The notes below the pieces were generated by a model. The model did no database searches and was not told where the DNA came from. It saw only the letters and a program-made list of their open reading frames with translations. From Botrytis cinerea B05.10 (taxonomy: Eukaryota > Ascomycota > Leotiomycetes > Helotiales > Sclerotiniaceae), in contig NC_037316.1 of assembly GCF_000143535.2 (NCBI RefSeq), positions 2,108,001 to 2,172,000 of the forward strand: DNA of 64,000 bases, in the 5' to 3' direction. The position numbers and the translations under genes are program-made. This document shows positions 1 through 13,466 of this stretch, one piece after another (position 1 is the first letter of the stretch; the number at the start of each line of letters is the position of its first letter).

Positions 1-1
1 T

Positions 2-1309
2 GGCACAGGAAAAAGTTCTCTGAGCTTCGCAATCGCAGGATATTTTAAGCTCAAGATCTATATCGTTTCTTTAAATTCCGGTTCGATGAATGAAGAAACC
101 CTCAGTACACTTTTTGCCGAACTTCCCAAGCAGTGTGTTGTACTTCTTGAAGATATTGATACGGCCGGTCTTACCCACACTCGTGACAATGACGAAGATG
201 AGGATAGTTCTGAATTTGACGAAGAGGCTGGCCCTGCATCTCCATTGACCAAGGCAACCAAAGCTATGGAGGCTATGGCAAATAAAAACGGCGACAAGGA
301 TCATTCAGGTAAGGTCTCTCTGAGTGCGTTGCTCAACGTAATTGATGGAGTTGCATCGCAAGAAGGTAGAATTCTCATTATGACGACAAATCACATCGAA
401 AAGCTAGACGAGGCACTTATCAGGCCCGGTCGAGTTGACATGACTGTTCACTTTGATTTGGCTACTAAGGAAAACATGGAACAAATCTTTAGAAGTATCT
501 ATGCAACTCTCGAAGGAGATTATCCCGAGCTCAAGAGCTCTGAAAGTGGATCTTCAGATGGCGGAAGCGTCAAATCAGAATCTGCTAGAGGGAGAAGCCC
601 GGGCAGTGAGGTACCAGTCAGCAAGCGGGGCATGCACAAGAAGAAGCCGAGAAGTCCTTCAAAAGAAAGAAGAATACAGGCAGAATTGGATCGAATCATT
701 GCGGCGGAAGAGGAGCAAAGAAAACTTGAGGATGAGGAGAGAATAGCAAAATTAGCAAAGCTCTTTAGCGAGAAGGTTCCTGAAGCAAAGTTCAGTCCAG
801 CAGAAATTCAAGGTTACTTGTTGAAGCACAAGAGAAATGCGGAAAACGCTGTTGAGGGAGCAGAAAAATGGGTTAAGGAGAGAGAGGAAGAGAAAGAGAG
901 AGCGAAGTTGAAAGAGAGTGAAGAAAGAGAGAAGAGAGACAAGGAGAAGGCAAAGTTGGAAAAGGAAATCGAGAAATTGAAGAAAGAAAAGGAGGCTGAA
1001 GATGGCGATGGTGGCGAGGGGGATGAGGATGAGAATGAGGGAGAGGGAGAGGGGGATTCTGAAAAGGCAATGAAAGAAGTTGAAACTATCAAGGAACAGA
1101 CTGAGATGGTTAAGAAAGAGGTCGAGGCCTTGAAAGATGAAGTCTTCAATGGAATGGAGAAGAAAATGCATAAGATGGAGAAGGTTGGAATTAAGTTGAA
1201 GGATATCGAAATGGCAAGTGGGAAGAAAGCCACGCATAAGTCCGATGTGGAGATGGTTGAGTTTGCGGAAACTGGATCTCAGACTGATCCAGATGAGATT
1301 CTTGTCTAG
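2..1309 (+). CDS. BCS1-type AAA ATPase, 3' part only (5' end outside window)
   Basis: The reading frame is already open at base 2, so the gene starts left of the window; 435 codons plus the stop are visible. The first visible residues are the Walker A loop (GTGKSS). Walker B follows about 40 residues later (VVLLEDIDTAG), then an AAA second region of homology (TTNHIEKLDEALIRPGRVD). This SRH wording is typical of BCS1, the mitochondrial inner-membrane AAA protein that inserts the Rieske protein into complex III, and of its many fungal paralogues. An acidic insert sits between Walker B and the SRH. After the ATPase core there is an unusual tail of about 230 residues: a Ser-rich stretch, then a long Glu/Lys/Arg-rich predicted coiled coil. 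Yeast Bcs1 lacks such a tail, so this is more likely a filamentous-fungal BCS1-like paralogue than Bcs1 itself. No intron is visible. Confidence 0.88.
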   Translation, partial: GTGKSSLSFAIAGYFKLKIYIVSLNSGSMNEETLSTLFAELPKQCVVLLEDIDTAGLTHTRDNDEDEDSSEFDEEAGPASPLTKATKAMEAMANKNGDKDHSGKVSLSALLNVIDGVASQEGRILIMTTNHIEKLDEALIRPGRVDMTVHFDLATKENMEQIFRSIYATLEGDYPELKSSESGSSDGGSVKSESARGRSPGSEVPVSKRGMHKKKPRSPSKERRIQAELDRIIAAEEEQRKLEDEERIAKLAKLFSEKVPEAKFSPAEIQGYLLKHKRNAENAVEGAEKWVKEREEEKERAKLKESEEREKRDKEKAKLEKEIEKLKKEKEAEDGDGGEGDEDENEGEGEGDSEKAMKEVETIKEQTEMVKKEVEALKDEVFNGMEKKMHKMEKVGIKLKDIEMASGKKATHKSDVEMVEFAETGSQTDPDEILV

Positions 1310-3042
1310 GAAAGATATCATATTTGAGAAATTGATGTAGGATAGATATCTTAAGAGCGAACAGGTATTGAAAGTGGCAGTTGGGGAGTTGGGGCTCAAG
1401 GAGAGTTACATTTGGAGTTCTGTATTTTGCTGTTGTCTGGTGGCAGGCATTGTTTGGTGTTCATTGGCAAGGAATGGTTGGCATACAGGAAATTGTATGA
1501 GAAAACTCGTTGAGATAATCAATATGTAATGAAACTGATATTATAAAACGTTAGGTATACTTTTGGTGTCCTTTGAAATAGCGAACAAATGTATGTGAAT
1601 AATTTTCATGGGCAGGAACGATGTAGCGACCATCAACCTGGTAAGTTGGCTGGGCTGAAATGAGATGTCTTATCCACAACACAACTTTGAAAGGAATCGG
1701 AGTGATCTTGCAAAAGTCATTACTCTGTAGATTTGTCAAGAGAATAATAATAAGCGTTGGAAGTAATGCATGTGTATCATATAGTTATACAGTGTGTCAT
1801 ACTACCTATCTACCGACCAACCAACCAACCAACTAACAAGTGAATCATGCGTCGATCATTCTAGACGCTCGCGTGATAATAAGTATGTCTGTCTATGTCT
1901 ATGTGAGAGGGAGGAATATCGTGTGTGTGTGTGTGTGTGTGTGTGCGTATCAGTGAAATCTCAAGTACGGTACGGGACGATAACCTATGCCCTAAATGCG
2001 GGGAGGGGAGAAGTGCTTGAGTTGAGTCGTGAATTGATGAAAGAAATTTAGATGGGAATGGAAATTGGAATGGAGAATATAGTGGATATATAAGTAAATG
2101 AATGTATTTATATAGAGATTATAATATTATATTATAGAGTATGTGATTAATGGGATTGGATTTTGGGAATAGATGGAATATTATTGTATATTGTTTGTTG
2201 TAATGCATTTTAGAGAAGGGCTTGGAATTACGTGGGTGAGATAGTGAGGATATATAGATTGTAGGGTGCTCTTTACTATACTATTGTATACTGCTCTATT
2301 CGCCTGCTTTTCCTTATTGTAAATATACTAATTAAGCAAATGAATAATGCATTTATGTAGAAATTATAATATAGAGTGTTCGACTATAACACATTGGAGA
2401 AGAAGCTTTAGAATTACCCAGATAGTAGGGATATATAGATTATAGTAGTTATACTCGAAGACCTAAAATCTCTAGACTACTTTGCTATACTACTCTATCT
2501 ATACTATTCTGCATATCTACTTTTTCTTATTGTGAACAGATTAAAAAGAGTTTTAGAATTACTTAGATAATAATAAGGATAGTTAACTAACTTATGTAGA
2601 TTACCACTCAAGTATCTAAAATCTCTAGAGCAAATCAATCAATGCATGCGGCAAGTACCTCCCACTAATAAAATACCACCAATGCCACCCACCGCACAAC
2701 CACTCCTACCTATTATAGTGCCTCGTACCTAGTTCCTAGTCCCTAGCACATACCCTTCCTTATATTCACGTCGAGGTTCAACGTTGGATGCAAAAAATTC
2801 CCCCCCTCCCATCAACAACAAGAGAAAAGGTCGAAAAATTGTGCGTTTTCTTGAATTTTCCACAAAGATCAGAATTTCAAGTCTTTTCCTTCTTTAGAAT
2901 ACCTCATGACGACACGAATTCGCAAATGATCTTAGTCATTCCTTTTTCCAACTTCACCTAAAAAAAAACACAGCAATTCACCTACCTACCTACCGACCTA
3001 CCTACATCTTCGGAATCACACAGTCGCATTACGGAACCTTCG
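1310..3042. other. Intergenic region, AT-rich, with microsatellites
   Basis: No convincing coding sequence. It holds the 3' region of the AAA gene, a (GT)n microsatellite near 1921-1944, AT-rich DNA with many short TATA-like words, and a CTAC-repeat tract at about 2981-3006 just before the deubiquitinase gene. The last 300 bases are pyrimidine-rich, as in many fungal 5' leaders. Confidence 0.6.
1921..1944. repeat. (GT)n dinucleotide microsatellite
   Basis: An uninterrupted run of about 12 GT units in non-coding DNA. Confidence 0.9.
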
Positions 3043-6000
3043 ATGCTTACGAACAACACTTTGGATTCTTCTACCATCTACGAATCTAGAGCGGCAAAGG
3101 CTGCTCGCTTTCACGACGTCTTCCACAAAGAAAAGAAAGCTTTCTTCGCAGATCGTACCTGGCATAGAAACCGATAGAGGCCCTGACTTCCCCATATCGT
3201 CGGTGGAAGGTCGCGAATCACAATCCCCCACCGATCTGCCTTTATTCGACACTTCTGCCCAGGAAATCCACCGTGCAGAATCTCTACCTCCTCATAACAT
3301 TCCTTCAAGCCGCCTACCTTCTTCCATTTTCATTACCGGCGATCATATTCCTTCTGCTGCGAGTTCACCAACTGGGGCCTACGCGGATCTCTCGTTAGAT
3401 AGCGATAAAGGCGGGGAATTCACCAGCAGTAAAAATCGAAGACGATTTCCTTCCGAGGCTTTCGAATCAGAGCAACGAGGAAAATCTCCACGGCACAGGG
3501 CGATCATGGGTGGTGCAGAAGATATGCCGCAGAGGTCGTCGTCACCGTTGAAACGACCCGCTTCGGAATTAGAACCAGATGTACCGTTGTCAAGCCAGAA
3601 GGAAGATGTCGATATGGTCATGGTGCCAGATACACAAGAAGACTCAGAGGTTGCTATAGCAGCTCCGACCGCAATCAGAGCAGTATCAATGGATATGTTG
3701 AGAGATGAATCTACCAAAGAAGATGCTGCTCAATCGGTAACTGCCACGGAGAATGTTCAAAACATTGGTAACATCCACTCGTGTTGTATGTGTATCGAAG
3801 TACTGACGTGCAAGTATAGATCCCAAAACAGAAATTCCACCCATCGACGTTCAGGTTGCGACTGTAACAAGTTTAATTAGAGCAGCGAGAGATGGTCCAC
3901 TCACCGAGGGCGACAAAACGTACCTGGTTTCGAGGAAATGGCTTGAGAAAGTTACTTCGAATACCTCAGAGGCTCGAGCGAAAAGCAAGAAAGTGGTGGA
4001 AGAAAAAATCGGGCCAGTTGATAATTCTAACATCATTCAGCAAATCATCCCTCAGCCCGGACGTGAGGACTTTGTTCAACTGAAGCATGGAATCGGGGAA
4101 GATTTGTTCGAATTGTTTCCAGGCGACGCATGGGACATGGTTCTAGAATGGCATGATATAATGACGGGCACGAAACCAATCGTTCGATTTGCACACAACA
4201 CAAATCCCGACAAGGGACCCAATGCAATAGCGAATGTGTCCTACGAATATCATCCTCCAATTTTTCACATCCACCGTGTATGGTCCGAACTAGGCGATAA
4301 AGTGGATGCAGCCACCAAGTCTGCAAATCCGGATGCGCCTGTAGTTGTTGCAAGTAGATCTATGAGGATGCATGACTTTTTGAAACTCATAAAAGAGATT
4401 GCGGGGGTCCCTATCAAGCAAAAAATACGGCTTTGGAGAGTGCCAAGAACACTGCCCGCTGCAGACCCGGCCCTTTCAATTGCTAATGGCGCCGCTACCC
4501 CTCCTTCATCCAGACCTGGGACACCAACAGTCGACACTAATGCAACGGCTCCTGAAGTACAAGATTCATGGAAGAAGTTATTACTGGGTGTCGCAGATTT
4601 CACCAAGGTGGAAAGAGATTCGGGGAGAATGAAGATTGAGTTCGAGGATTCGACAGTGAACGAAAACTACAATGGCAATTTGAATCTGGGCCAATTAGGC
4701 CTTGGAGATGATCAAGCAATTGTCATCGATGAACTTGTCGAGGGCAAAGATGGCTTCGTTTCGAACACCAGAGCCTCGCCAAATGGAAAAGCCAACGGTG
4801 TTGGCCGTAAAAACAATTCGAGCATCATTGTTAGCAGCCAAAACAATAGCGGTCGTAATAGCCCAGCACCATCGTCCAGTTATAACCTTCGCTCTTTTAA
4901 CCGAAAATCGAAAAATGGACGCACGCCAGGAACTGTTGGTCTTGGTAACCTTGGAAATACCTGTTACATGAACTCTGCTTTACAGTGTGTTCGAAGTGTG
5001 GAAGAGCTAACCAAGTATTTTGTGCACGATGTGTACAAGGCAGAACTCAACAGCGATAATCCTCTGGGTCACGGAGGTTGCGTTGCTAAGGCATATGCAG
5101 ACCTTCTAAAGGAAATATACAAGGAGCCTGCACCAGTTTCAGTTCAACCTCGGAACTTCAAGAACACTGTTAGTAGATTTGCCACTCAATTCTCAGGATA
5201 TGGACAACAAGATTCTCAAGAATTCATCGGATTTTTACTTGATGGTCTCCAAGAAGATCTCAGCAGAGTGAGGAAGAAGCCATACATTGAGAAACCCGAT
5301 TCAACTGACGAAATGATCGGAAATCCGGAAGCGATCAGAGAAATGGCCACCAAGGTTTGGGATATTACGAAGCAACGGGACGACTCAGTGATTGCAGATT
5401 TGTTCACTGGAATGTATAAATCCACTCTTGTCTGTCCACACTGTGATAAAGTCAGCATCACTTTTGATCCTTTTAACAATATGACTTTACAATTACCGAT
5501 CGAAAGTATCTGGACCCGAATCGTCAATTTCTTTCCACTCAATGACAAGCCAGTTTCTGTAGTGGTTGAGACAGACAAGCATGCAAGCGTTGGGACGCTT
5601 AAGCGTATAATCAGCCAAAAGGTCGGAGTTCCAGCGGAGAGAATTTTCTCCTGTGAGGTATACGAAGGGAAATTCTACAAGTGGTACCTTGATCATGAAG
5701 TTGCTTCGGAAGCCATCGAAGGTGCTAAGGACATAGCCAACTTTTACGAGCTGGAGACAACACCTACCAATTTGCCAAAAGACTCGGGCAATAAGCATAC
5801 TGGTTTCGGCAAAAACAACTCCACAGACAACGAGAATTTGCCCTGGGACTCTCCAGAGGCCGAGAAGTTGCTTGTTCCAGTGTTTCATCGTCGCCCCAAG
5901 CGTGAAAGATTTGGCAAAAAACCTACTTCGGGCTCGTGGGAACTGACACTTACCCCTCATTTCATAGTGGTTAATCGTAATGAGGTAATAAATTCCTATC

Positions 6001-8449
6001 TACTTGCTCTTATACTCTCTTGCTTTTAGACATCTTTTGATCAAATCATTGACATGACACATGACAGGCACGAAGCGAAGAAGCCATCAAGCGCAAGCTT
6101 TTAGAAAAGGTGTCTACATTCACCACATGGCCCAGTATCAATGATGAATATGATCCTTCCAGCGCGTCTGAGAGTATTGACCCAGACTTGGTTGTCACCA
6201 CTGGCTCTGATGCAGATTCATCTGGGGACGGTAAATTTGTTGCTCAATCTTTGGACGGGGAAGATGAACTAGTCGACGTGGCCATGAAAGATTCCAATCC
6301 TGTTCATGAATCTACCGAGCAAAGTCCTGGGTGAGTCGACTCTTCTCGTTGCATGATATATCGTACTAACGCTAGATAGTGCACCTCTGAAAGTCTTTAA
6401 TAGCCGTCGGCCGAAATGGATTGATCCAGCAGAGTTCCTTGCGCCTGAATTGCAGAATCTTTTCGAAATCTCCTACATCGTTGACGCAAAGGGAGGCATA
6501 CCAACAGCTTGGGCTGTAAACCTAGATTCTACCAGGTACCCAAAGATATCCGAAAGGAACCCACAAGTACATCAAATCAATGAAGATGACGCTTCAAACG
6601 ATTATGATGCTATAGACAGTACAGCTGGATCCATCTCTAGCAAATCCAGTAGGGAGAGCAGCGATGATACTAATGGGCTCGCTCCAAGCATAACGAGGAT
6701 GACTGAAGATTTAGAGAGTGACGATGATGCTCTGAAGCCAATCTCTCCTCATAGAGTAAGTTGTTCAACATCAAAATTATTGATAGCACGTTCCATCTTT
6801 TATTAAAAGAATGGCTCTTTGGTTTTTAGTAATGCTAATTGTGAAATAGGCTCTTCCAGTACGACCGGCTGCGCCAAAGTCGGGCGCTAGGGTAGGTCCC
6901 AAGAATAAACGTCGCACACGTAACATGAAAACTTACTCAAAGAAGGGCAAATCAGTTGCACGAAAGCGACATCAATCCGAGGCTGAGTCTGAACAAGATG
7001 CTCCTGATGATGGCCCTCTGATCCGCCTGGGTGAAGGAATTGTTGTTGACTGGAATGAAGATGCATGGGAAACGTTGTTTGGCAGTTACAATGACAGCGA
7101 TAATTTCCGTGGCAGACCTACTTATGAAAATCCTCCTACTCTTGTCGATTTAGCTCTTGACTCAAAGCGTCAAGCTCGTGAGTCGAGAAGAAAGCAAGGT
7201 ATCACTCTCGAAGATTGCCTTGATGAATTCGGCAAGGAAGAAATCCTTTCCGAGATGGATACTTGGTATTGTCCTAGATGCAAAGAACATCGTAGAGCAA
7301 GTAAAAAGTTCGAAATTTGGAGAACGCCAGATATTCTTATCATGCATCTTAAACGTTTCAGCGCTAGTGGCTTTCAAAGGAATAAGCTCGTCGACCATGT
7401 TGATTTTCCGATTGAGGGATTGGATCTTTCATCACGAGTCATTGAATCACAAGATGGCAAAGAAGAGATATACGATTTGATAGCTGTTGATGATCATTAC
7501 GGTGGTATGGGCGGAGGGCATTATACCGCTTTTGCGAAGAACTTCTCTGATCAAAAGTGGTATGAATACAATGGTATGATCTTTCTCTGAACTCTGTCAA
7601 TACCAATAACTAACTTCTTCAGATTCTTCGGTGTCAGAAACGAAAAATCTCAACAGTATGGTCACAAAGAACGCATATCTTCTTTTCTACCGAAGACGTT
7701 CATCAGAACCTCTTGGTGGTAAGGCTTTGCGTGACATTGTGAACTCTCTTGATAACGCTTCTTCGGATGAGGAAGATTCGGGGGAAGGCAGACGCCTCGG
7801 CGAAAACTCCTCCCAGCATGGGTCGCCGAGCGCCTTGACAGGAGTCGGAGCAGCTCTCCGTCGGCCAGAACTTGGTTCGGAGGATGGCGGGGCGAGGACG
7901 ACAGTAAATCTACAGGCTCTTGAGCATGCTCCACTCGATAACGATGATACCCAAGGTGATGAACTATTCTACGACAACCCTTTATACCTACCTTCTTACA
8001 GCGACGTCCAAGCAAGTACTGAGACTGACGAAGCTATAGACATGTCAGATCAAAATAATGTTGCACCAAATCTTCATCAACAATCATGGGGTTTTGAAGC
8101 ATTTAACCATAATTCTCCAACATTTGCTTCTGGTGCAGCTTCTGAAGCTGGCGAAGCTGGTAGTTTATATGGTAGCGATGGGATTGAACATGGCTCGAAT
8201 CCGGATCAGGCTACCAAGGATGAGCGAGAGCTAGAGTTTAATAATGCCATGGTTGACGAAGATTATCAAGAGAGTTATATACCCGATACCGATGTCGAGG
8301 GTCCGAATCCCCTTGACGTGATGGCGGTATCAAATGCTGTAAAGCAAAGGAATCGAGCAGAGCAACGCAATTACGAAATCCCGGTTGATACCCCAGAAGA
8401 TGAGGAACCTGCTACTGAAATACATGTTGAGGAGGGTGAAGGGGTTTAG
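3043..8449 (+). CDS. UBP12: Ubiquitin C-terminal hydrolase, UBP12/USP4-11-15 type
   Basis: A cysteine protease that removes ubiquitin from proteins. Proposed exons: 3043-3154, 3210-3767, 3820-5984, 6068-6330, 6380-6755, 6850-7573, 7623-8449, giving 1674 aa. All junctions from 3768 onward are GT-AG and keep the frame; 6331-6379 carries a TACTAAC branch point. Domain order: disordered acidic N-terminus; DUSP domain at about 237-370; a ubiquitin-like segment; Cys box GLGNLGNTCYMNS with catalytic Cys605 (codon 4962); zinc pair CPHC (about 762) and CPRC (about 1299) separated by a long acidic insert; His box GGHYTAF with His1382; a distal WYEYND; then about 270 disordered acidic residues. DUSP plus UBL plus a split catalytic domain is the USP15/Ubp12 layout. 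The start is the weak point. The frame upstream of 3210 has no ATG; the first exon and its 55-nt intron (3155-3209, CTGAC-like branch point) are a frame-preserving proposal. The first in-frame ATG inside exon 2 is at 3506. Confidence 0.9.
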
Positions 8450-9187
8450 ACTTGATTAGGGGTCCTTTGATTTATCATATTTTCTTGTATGAGTGTCGTT
8501 CATGAAAAATAAAGGAGTTTTGGTATTGCTATTGGCAAAAGGGGGGTGGAGATGAGAAAGTTGACTCTATACAAACAAAGAATTGGTGGATGTGCACAAA
8601 TGATGTTGTTATTAGACATGAAACTAAATATGCTGTTATGATATTTTATTTTTTCTTTGCTCTGAATAGCATATGATTTGATGAAGAGGGTTGGGTAGGA
8701 TGGGGTAGGATGGGGTGGAGTGGGGTGGAAAATATCCGATGCATCTATGCATGCATGCATACATACAATGAAATGAAATGTAGTAAATATTGAATTTTTT
8801 TTATCTTTTGGTTTTTAATTTTTTGGTTTTTAATCTTTTCCTTTTCTTGATTTGAATTGAATTGTTAGTTGGTTAGCTGGTGAATGAAGAAAGGGAAGAG
8901 AAAAGAAAGAAATTGAAAACGAAACAGGAAAGTCTATAAACCAGATTCTAGGACTGTGTATAGTTAGTTGTGTTGCACCCCCCCATCCCCTGATTTCTCG
9001 AACATCTTCACGATCTAGATCTAGCTTCTCGGCGCGCCGATATTTTGACTTTTATCATCGTTTGTTTTTAGTATAGATAATGTATTATCTTGTGGTTATT
9101 TGATGTGGTTCCTGTATTGTAGTTTGGGGTGTGTGGTGTGTGGTGTGCTCCTTGGGGGCTTTGGTGGTGATGTTTGAATGTTTTTCT

Positions 9188-9208
9188 GGGGGGGGGGGGG
9201 GGGGGGAG
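9188..9208. repeat. Poly-G run, about 18-20 bases, followed by GGGAA repeats
   Basis: An essentially pure G tract followed by (GGGAA)n to about 9250. Such a tract can form G-quadruplexes and its assembled length is often unreliable. Confidence 0.85.
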
Positions 9209-9453
9209 GGGGATAGAGAAAGGAGGGGAAGGGAAGGGAAGGGAAGGGGGGATAGGTTAATCTTGTTTTGTTTTGTTTTGTCTTGTGTTTGAGTGGGAAA
9301 TTTAGGGTTGGGTGTTGGAATATTGTGAGATGAGAGGGATTATGGGGATGGGAATGGAGATGGGGATGGGGATGGCGGGTTTGGCTTTGTGGACGAGGAT
9401 GAGGATGTTTGGATTTTGGGGGAATGGGTCATTATGGTGGTGAGTGCATCGGG

Positions 9454-9510
9454 TGTGAGTGTGAGTGTGAGTGTGAGTGTGAGTGTGAGTGTGAGTGTGA
9501 GTGTGAGTGT
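9454..9510. repeat. (GTGAGT)n hexanucleotide tandem repeat
   Basis: About nine tandem copies of a TGTGAG hexamer. It opens an artefactual Val-Ser reading frame that is not a gene. GATGGA/GATGGG hexamer repeats occur close by at 9347-9380 and 9566-9595. Confidence 0.9.
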
Positions 9511-12500
9511 GGGATTTGTATATGTATTTGGGATTCGGGGATTCTTAGATTTTGGATTTTGGGTAATGGGAGATGGAGATGGAGATGGAGATGGGGATAC
9601 ATATTCAGGATGGGAAAATTTGTGTAGATTGATTGATTGATTGATTGACTTGGGGGAGAGAGTTGGATGTCAAAAATACTTTTGCGATATATGGATGGAT
9701 CTATTCGGATGGGATGGATACTAGAGTAATTGGTTCTTGAGGATTGAGATCTGGCTTAGGTGTTCTGGATGGGGAGGACCGAAAGAATGGGTGTATGATT
9801 TAATGACTTGGGAATATTAGGTTATGGAATTATTCCTATGCTTGCGATAGGGTGATAATATCTGATAAATGATCTAATCGATATTATTAAAATCTGTGAA
9901 GATGTTGAAGCGAAGATGCTTTTCTTTTCGCGAGGGATAGAAATTTATATATGATATCGCGTCAGATTTAAGTATTGAAGTCTTCTCAATGTAGCATGCA
10001 TGTGGTCTTGATATTTATGCATCGCGGGGTGTTTTGATTAATTAGTCACTCCTTGGTGATATTGTGGGGACTGCTCAGGGCTCTTATAAGGGTTATTGTA
10101 GGTAAAGTAGTTGAATGATGAGTTGTGAATCGAGGTTATATTCCTTTGTTGGGTGTAGTTGGTGAGTGGATCAGTATTGCTTTTATTCTACTTTTTCCCA
10201 TCAACTCGTAGACCTTGTGGATATTTTAGTCACTGCTATGTTCCTATTATGTGACATTGTTGTTCGAGTTTGACTGGTCAATTGAATACAAAATTGAATA
10301 AACACTTCATGTATAAAAGTATCAATTCTGATTTCGTACGAGATGATGATAGGGTGTGGTAGATAGGTATCTGGGGAGGGGGCTTGGTACTTTTGGGGGG
10401 GAGAAAAGGGAAGAGGAGAAAATGTGAAGTTGGATTGCATTGTATTGTGTTGTATTAATTACTTAGGAAGGAACATTGACAATGGGATTGGTGTTTGGGG
10501 TTGATGCTGATGTTGATATTGAATAGAAGGAATAACTTAGATGATAATTGAAAGAAAAGAATAGTGTAGCTTGTAATATCGGTATGCCGTACAGAATATA
10601 TGAGGATTATTATCATATGAACTAGAAAGGTTCGTAGAATATTCTACTTTGTGATATACTACGAGGGAAAAATAATTTCGGTCTGCCGACTCTATTAGCT
10701 AGATCTTATCAGCCGCCGACTAGTGGATAGGCGGAGATTCATGTCATCTCGCATCGTAGAATTAATCTTCGAACCATATCAGAACATAAAATATTATAAA
10801 AGAAAAAGGGAACACTTACATCATTTCACATTCTCGGGGATTTATATCCACAACATAAGACTCCAGTATCGTATCTCAGACTATCCAACCCTCTGTTGAA
10901 AAGATACGACACGTACACCTTTATTGCATATATAATATGTTTCCTTCTTAGTTAGACTTAGATCACTACTACAATTCTACATAGTCCATAATGCATGCAT
11001 TCCACTGGCCTGCGCCTTTAATTGTGAATACCCTCCTCTTTTCCGAAAACGTCTAACGCCCAGGCAAGTATTCTCTAGACATCTCGGTACGTACCGAACG
11101 CACGGACTTATTCTCGAAACCTTCTAGAACTTTGCATCATCACTAACCCCTGAATAGATCTCTACCATTCTCTGGTCCGTTCCGCAAGATTGCGGGACGT
11201 TCTGATCATTCCTATTCGCTTGTTTTGTTCGCGATAAGTGTAATGTTATTGACCGCGCGTCTGATTGGCTTATGGGGGGAGTGTGGGTAGGAGAGCTTTG
11301 TTGGTAGCAATTCTACGCTGATTTGAATGTGGATGAATCCTACCTATCATATTTACTTTGATCTCGTGATCACTTTCCATAAGTTTATCATCTGAGGAGC
11401 CGGATAAGATGTCTATTGTGATTGAATTATATGTATAACTCGAAAAGTTTGATAATACCTCCTAAGATCATTGTTACCTCACTATCGCTGACGGATAATG
11501 CCTGGTGAGTAGATGGCATGGTAGTTGGTTTGAGCAGTTTCCCAAACTGATATCTCTGTCATAAAGCTCAACAGATATCTTCAAAGTATTCGCGTATCAT
11601 ACACAGTGCTATCTTATAATGTCTCTGAGTCTTTAGTATAATTCTGTTTGAACATCAATATTTTCACGTGACTGTTCGGGAGCGGCTAAACACTAGCCCC
11701 GAACGGTTTGACGTAGCCTGACGTCGCTTCTTCTTTTCGCCTCACATTTCCATGACATGACAACAATTTCTTCGCGACAAGACAATAGTCCGCAAAGATG
11801 GTCTCTGGGAACGTCACGAACTATACCTGGAGCTTGAATGCGGCATTAATCAACTCGATCGGGATTTTGTTGAAGACCATTAGAAATTAATGCGCGAAGA
11901 GCCATATCATTCTTGCAAATCTGGCGACTTGCTTATCTCTGTTTTCGACGTTTTGTCCATGCTCAAATGCACGAAATTGGACAGACGCAAAAGATGCGCG
12001 ACTGCTTGGAATCCAGACCGGTCAGCGAGGCAGTGCAACAAAGTTCAAGCGTACCTCAAACATTGGTATGCCTGAAATGGTCGAAATCGCCGTGAATTAT
12101 GAACTCGTAAGAATTAAGTCATGTCAACGCACAAGTCAGGTGTGCTTGTCGAACATCAATTCAGAGGTCATTGTCCAGATATGGTCACGTGATAATATTT
12201 GGATCTCACTACTTCATTCTCTATCAGACAACGAACGAATTGAACGCTTTATACACTAAATATGCAGTAATTTATAGTATCAAACGCATAATTAAGTTAT
12301 CGCGATTCTACCCATATCCTTACGCCGCTTATATATACCAACTCCAAACCAAAAATGTATATGCCGTCTGTGGGCTTCTTCCCCTCCTTGTCTTCCTCCT
12401 TCGTCTTGTCCGTCTGTTTTCTTATCGTTGCGCATGCCAGCGACGTACTGAATGGATTTCCTCCATCATCATATATCCGCGGGGGGCTTGGTGTGCGTAT

Positions 12501-13466
12501 TGCTCGAGGTCTCCTAGTATAACAACTAATTAGCATGGTTTCCAACGAAATGACATTCCGGACTTAAAACATGCCTGTATCAAGCTTTAACCTTTTTCTG
12601 AGATATTTTGGGAGAGAAAAATCCATATGCTTGAACTCCTCGAAAGATTGCGCTATTAAAAATATAAAAATATAACTAACCTGATGGGTTGTGTGCTGAG
12701 GAACGGTTCCTCAAAATAATAGCTGTGATAGTAGGTATGGTTATTGATGCAATTCCGAAGACTACAGCGAGAGTATTGTCTAGAACTAGAAGGTATCATT
12801 AGTATGGAGTATTTAGTTGAGAAATACAACTCACTCATAGCTGAGCTCAGGAATAAAGAGAATTAGGTCTTTGGTATGATGCTTCTGATTTTTAAGTTGG
12901 ACCGGGCTATGAAATGGGACGGAGGATGTATCAGTACTTGAATAGAGTGCGCCGTCTCATAATTGCAGATGCGAAAGCTTGGACCAACCAAGGAACGTTC
13001 GACATCAATACTCATAGGTGCAGATTCACTAGGTGAACCTATCACCACCATGCTAAGACGAATGAGACTGAAATTCCCCTGGACTTATTACAGTCCTAAG
13101 GTCCGGTGGTAATCATGTGCATTACATTAAAATCCATTTTTCTTCTACCAATCCAATTAGCCCCTGTAAACTTAGAAGCCAGAAAATCACTGACTCATCA
13201 AAAATCTACAAAGCAAGATATCCTTCGCAATACTCTCGCGTTATTACTGGGCGGACGCCCAAAAAAAGGATTCGAACGCTTCATCTAACGTTATTCCTTC
13301 CGTTTCCCTTCCACAAACTTACAAGACGAATCATAATCGAAATTTAGATCTCAGATCTTATTAGCTTATCGAAGTGAAATCAATACATGGAAAATTCTAT
13401 AAAACTTCCAAAACTTTGAGACCAATTTATCGTTCAATTTCAGACAATATCTTGGTTTAGTTAGTC

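Larger units (their letters stand above)
8450..13465. other. Gene desert with GT-rich simple repeats
   Basis: About 5 kb with no ORF that looks protein-coding; the small ORFs read low-complexity repeats or AT-rich DNA. The first 1.2 kb after the deubiquitinase is G/T-rich on the + strand and holds a poly-G run, hexanucleotide repeats and GATGGG-like repeats. A short imperfect hairpin (GTTCGGG at 11674-11680, CCCGAAC at 11698-11704, with inner GCTA/TAGC) lies near 11.7 kb. I found no tRNA-like cloverleaf. Confidence 0.6.

Noticed and set aside
752..1399. 215-codon minus-strand frame with many Leu/Ser/Phe
   Set aside because: It is the antisense shadow of the charged coiled-coil tail of the AAA gene.
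9389..9640. Open frame with Val-Ser repeats
   Set aside because: It only reads through the GTGAGT microsatellite and GATGGA repeats; no start context or domain.
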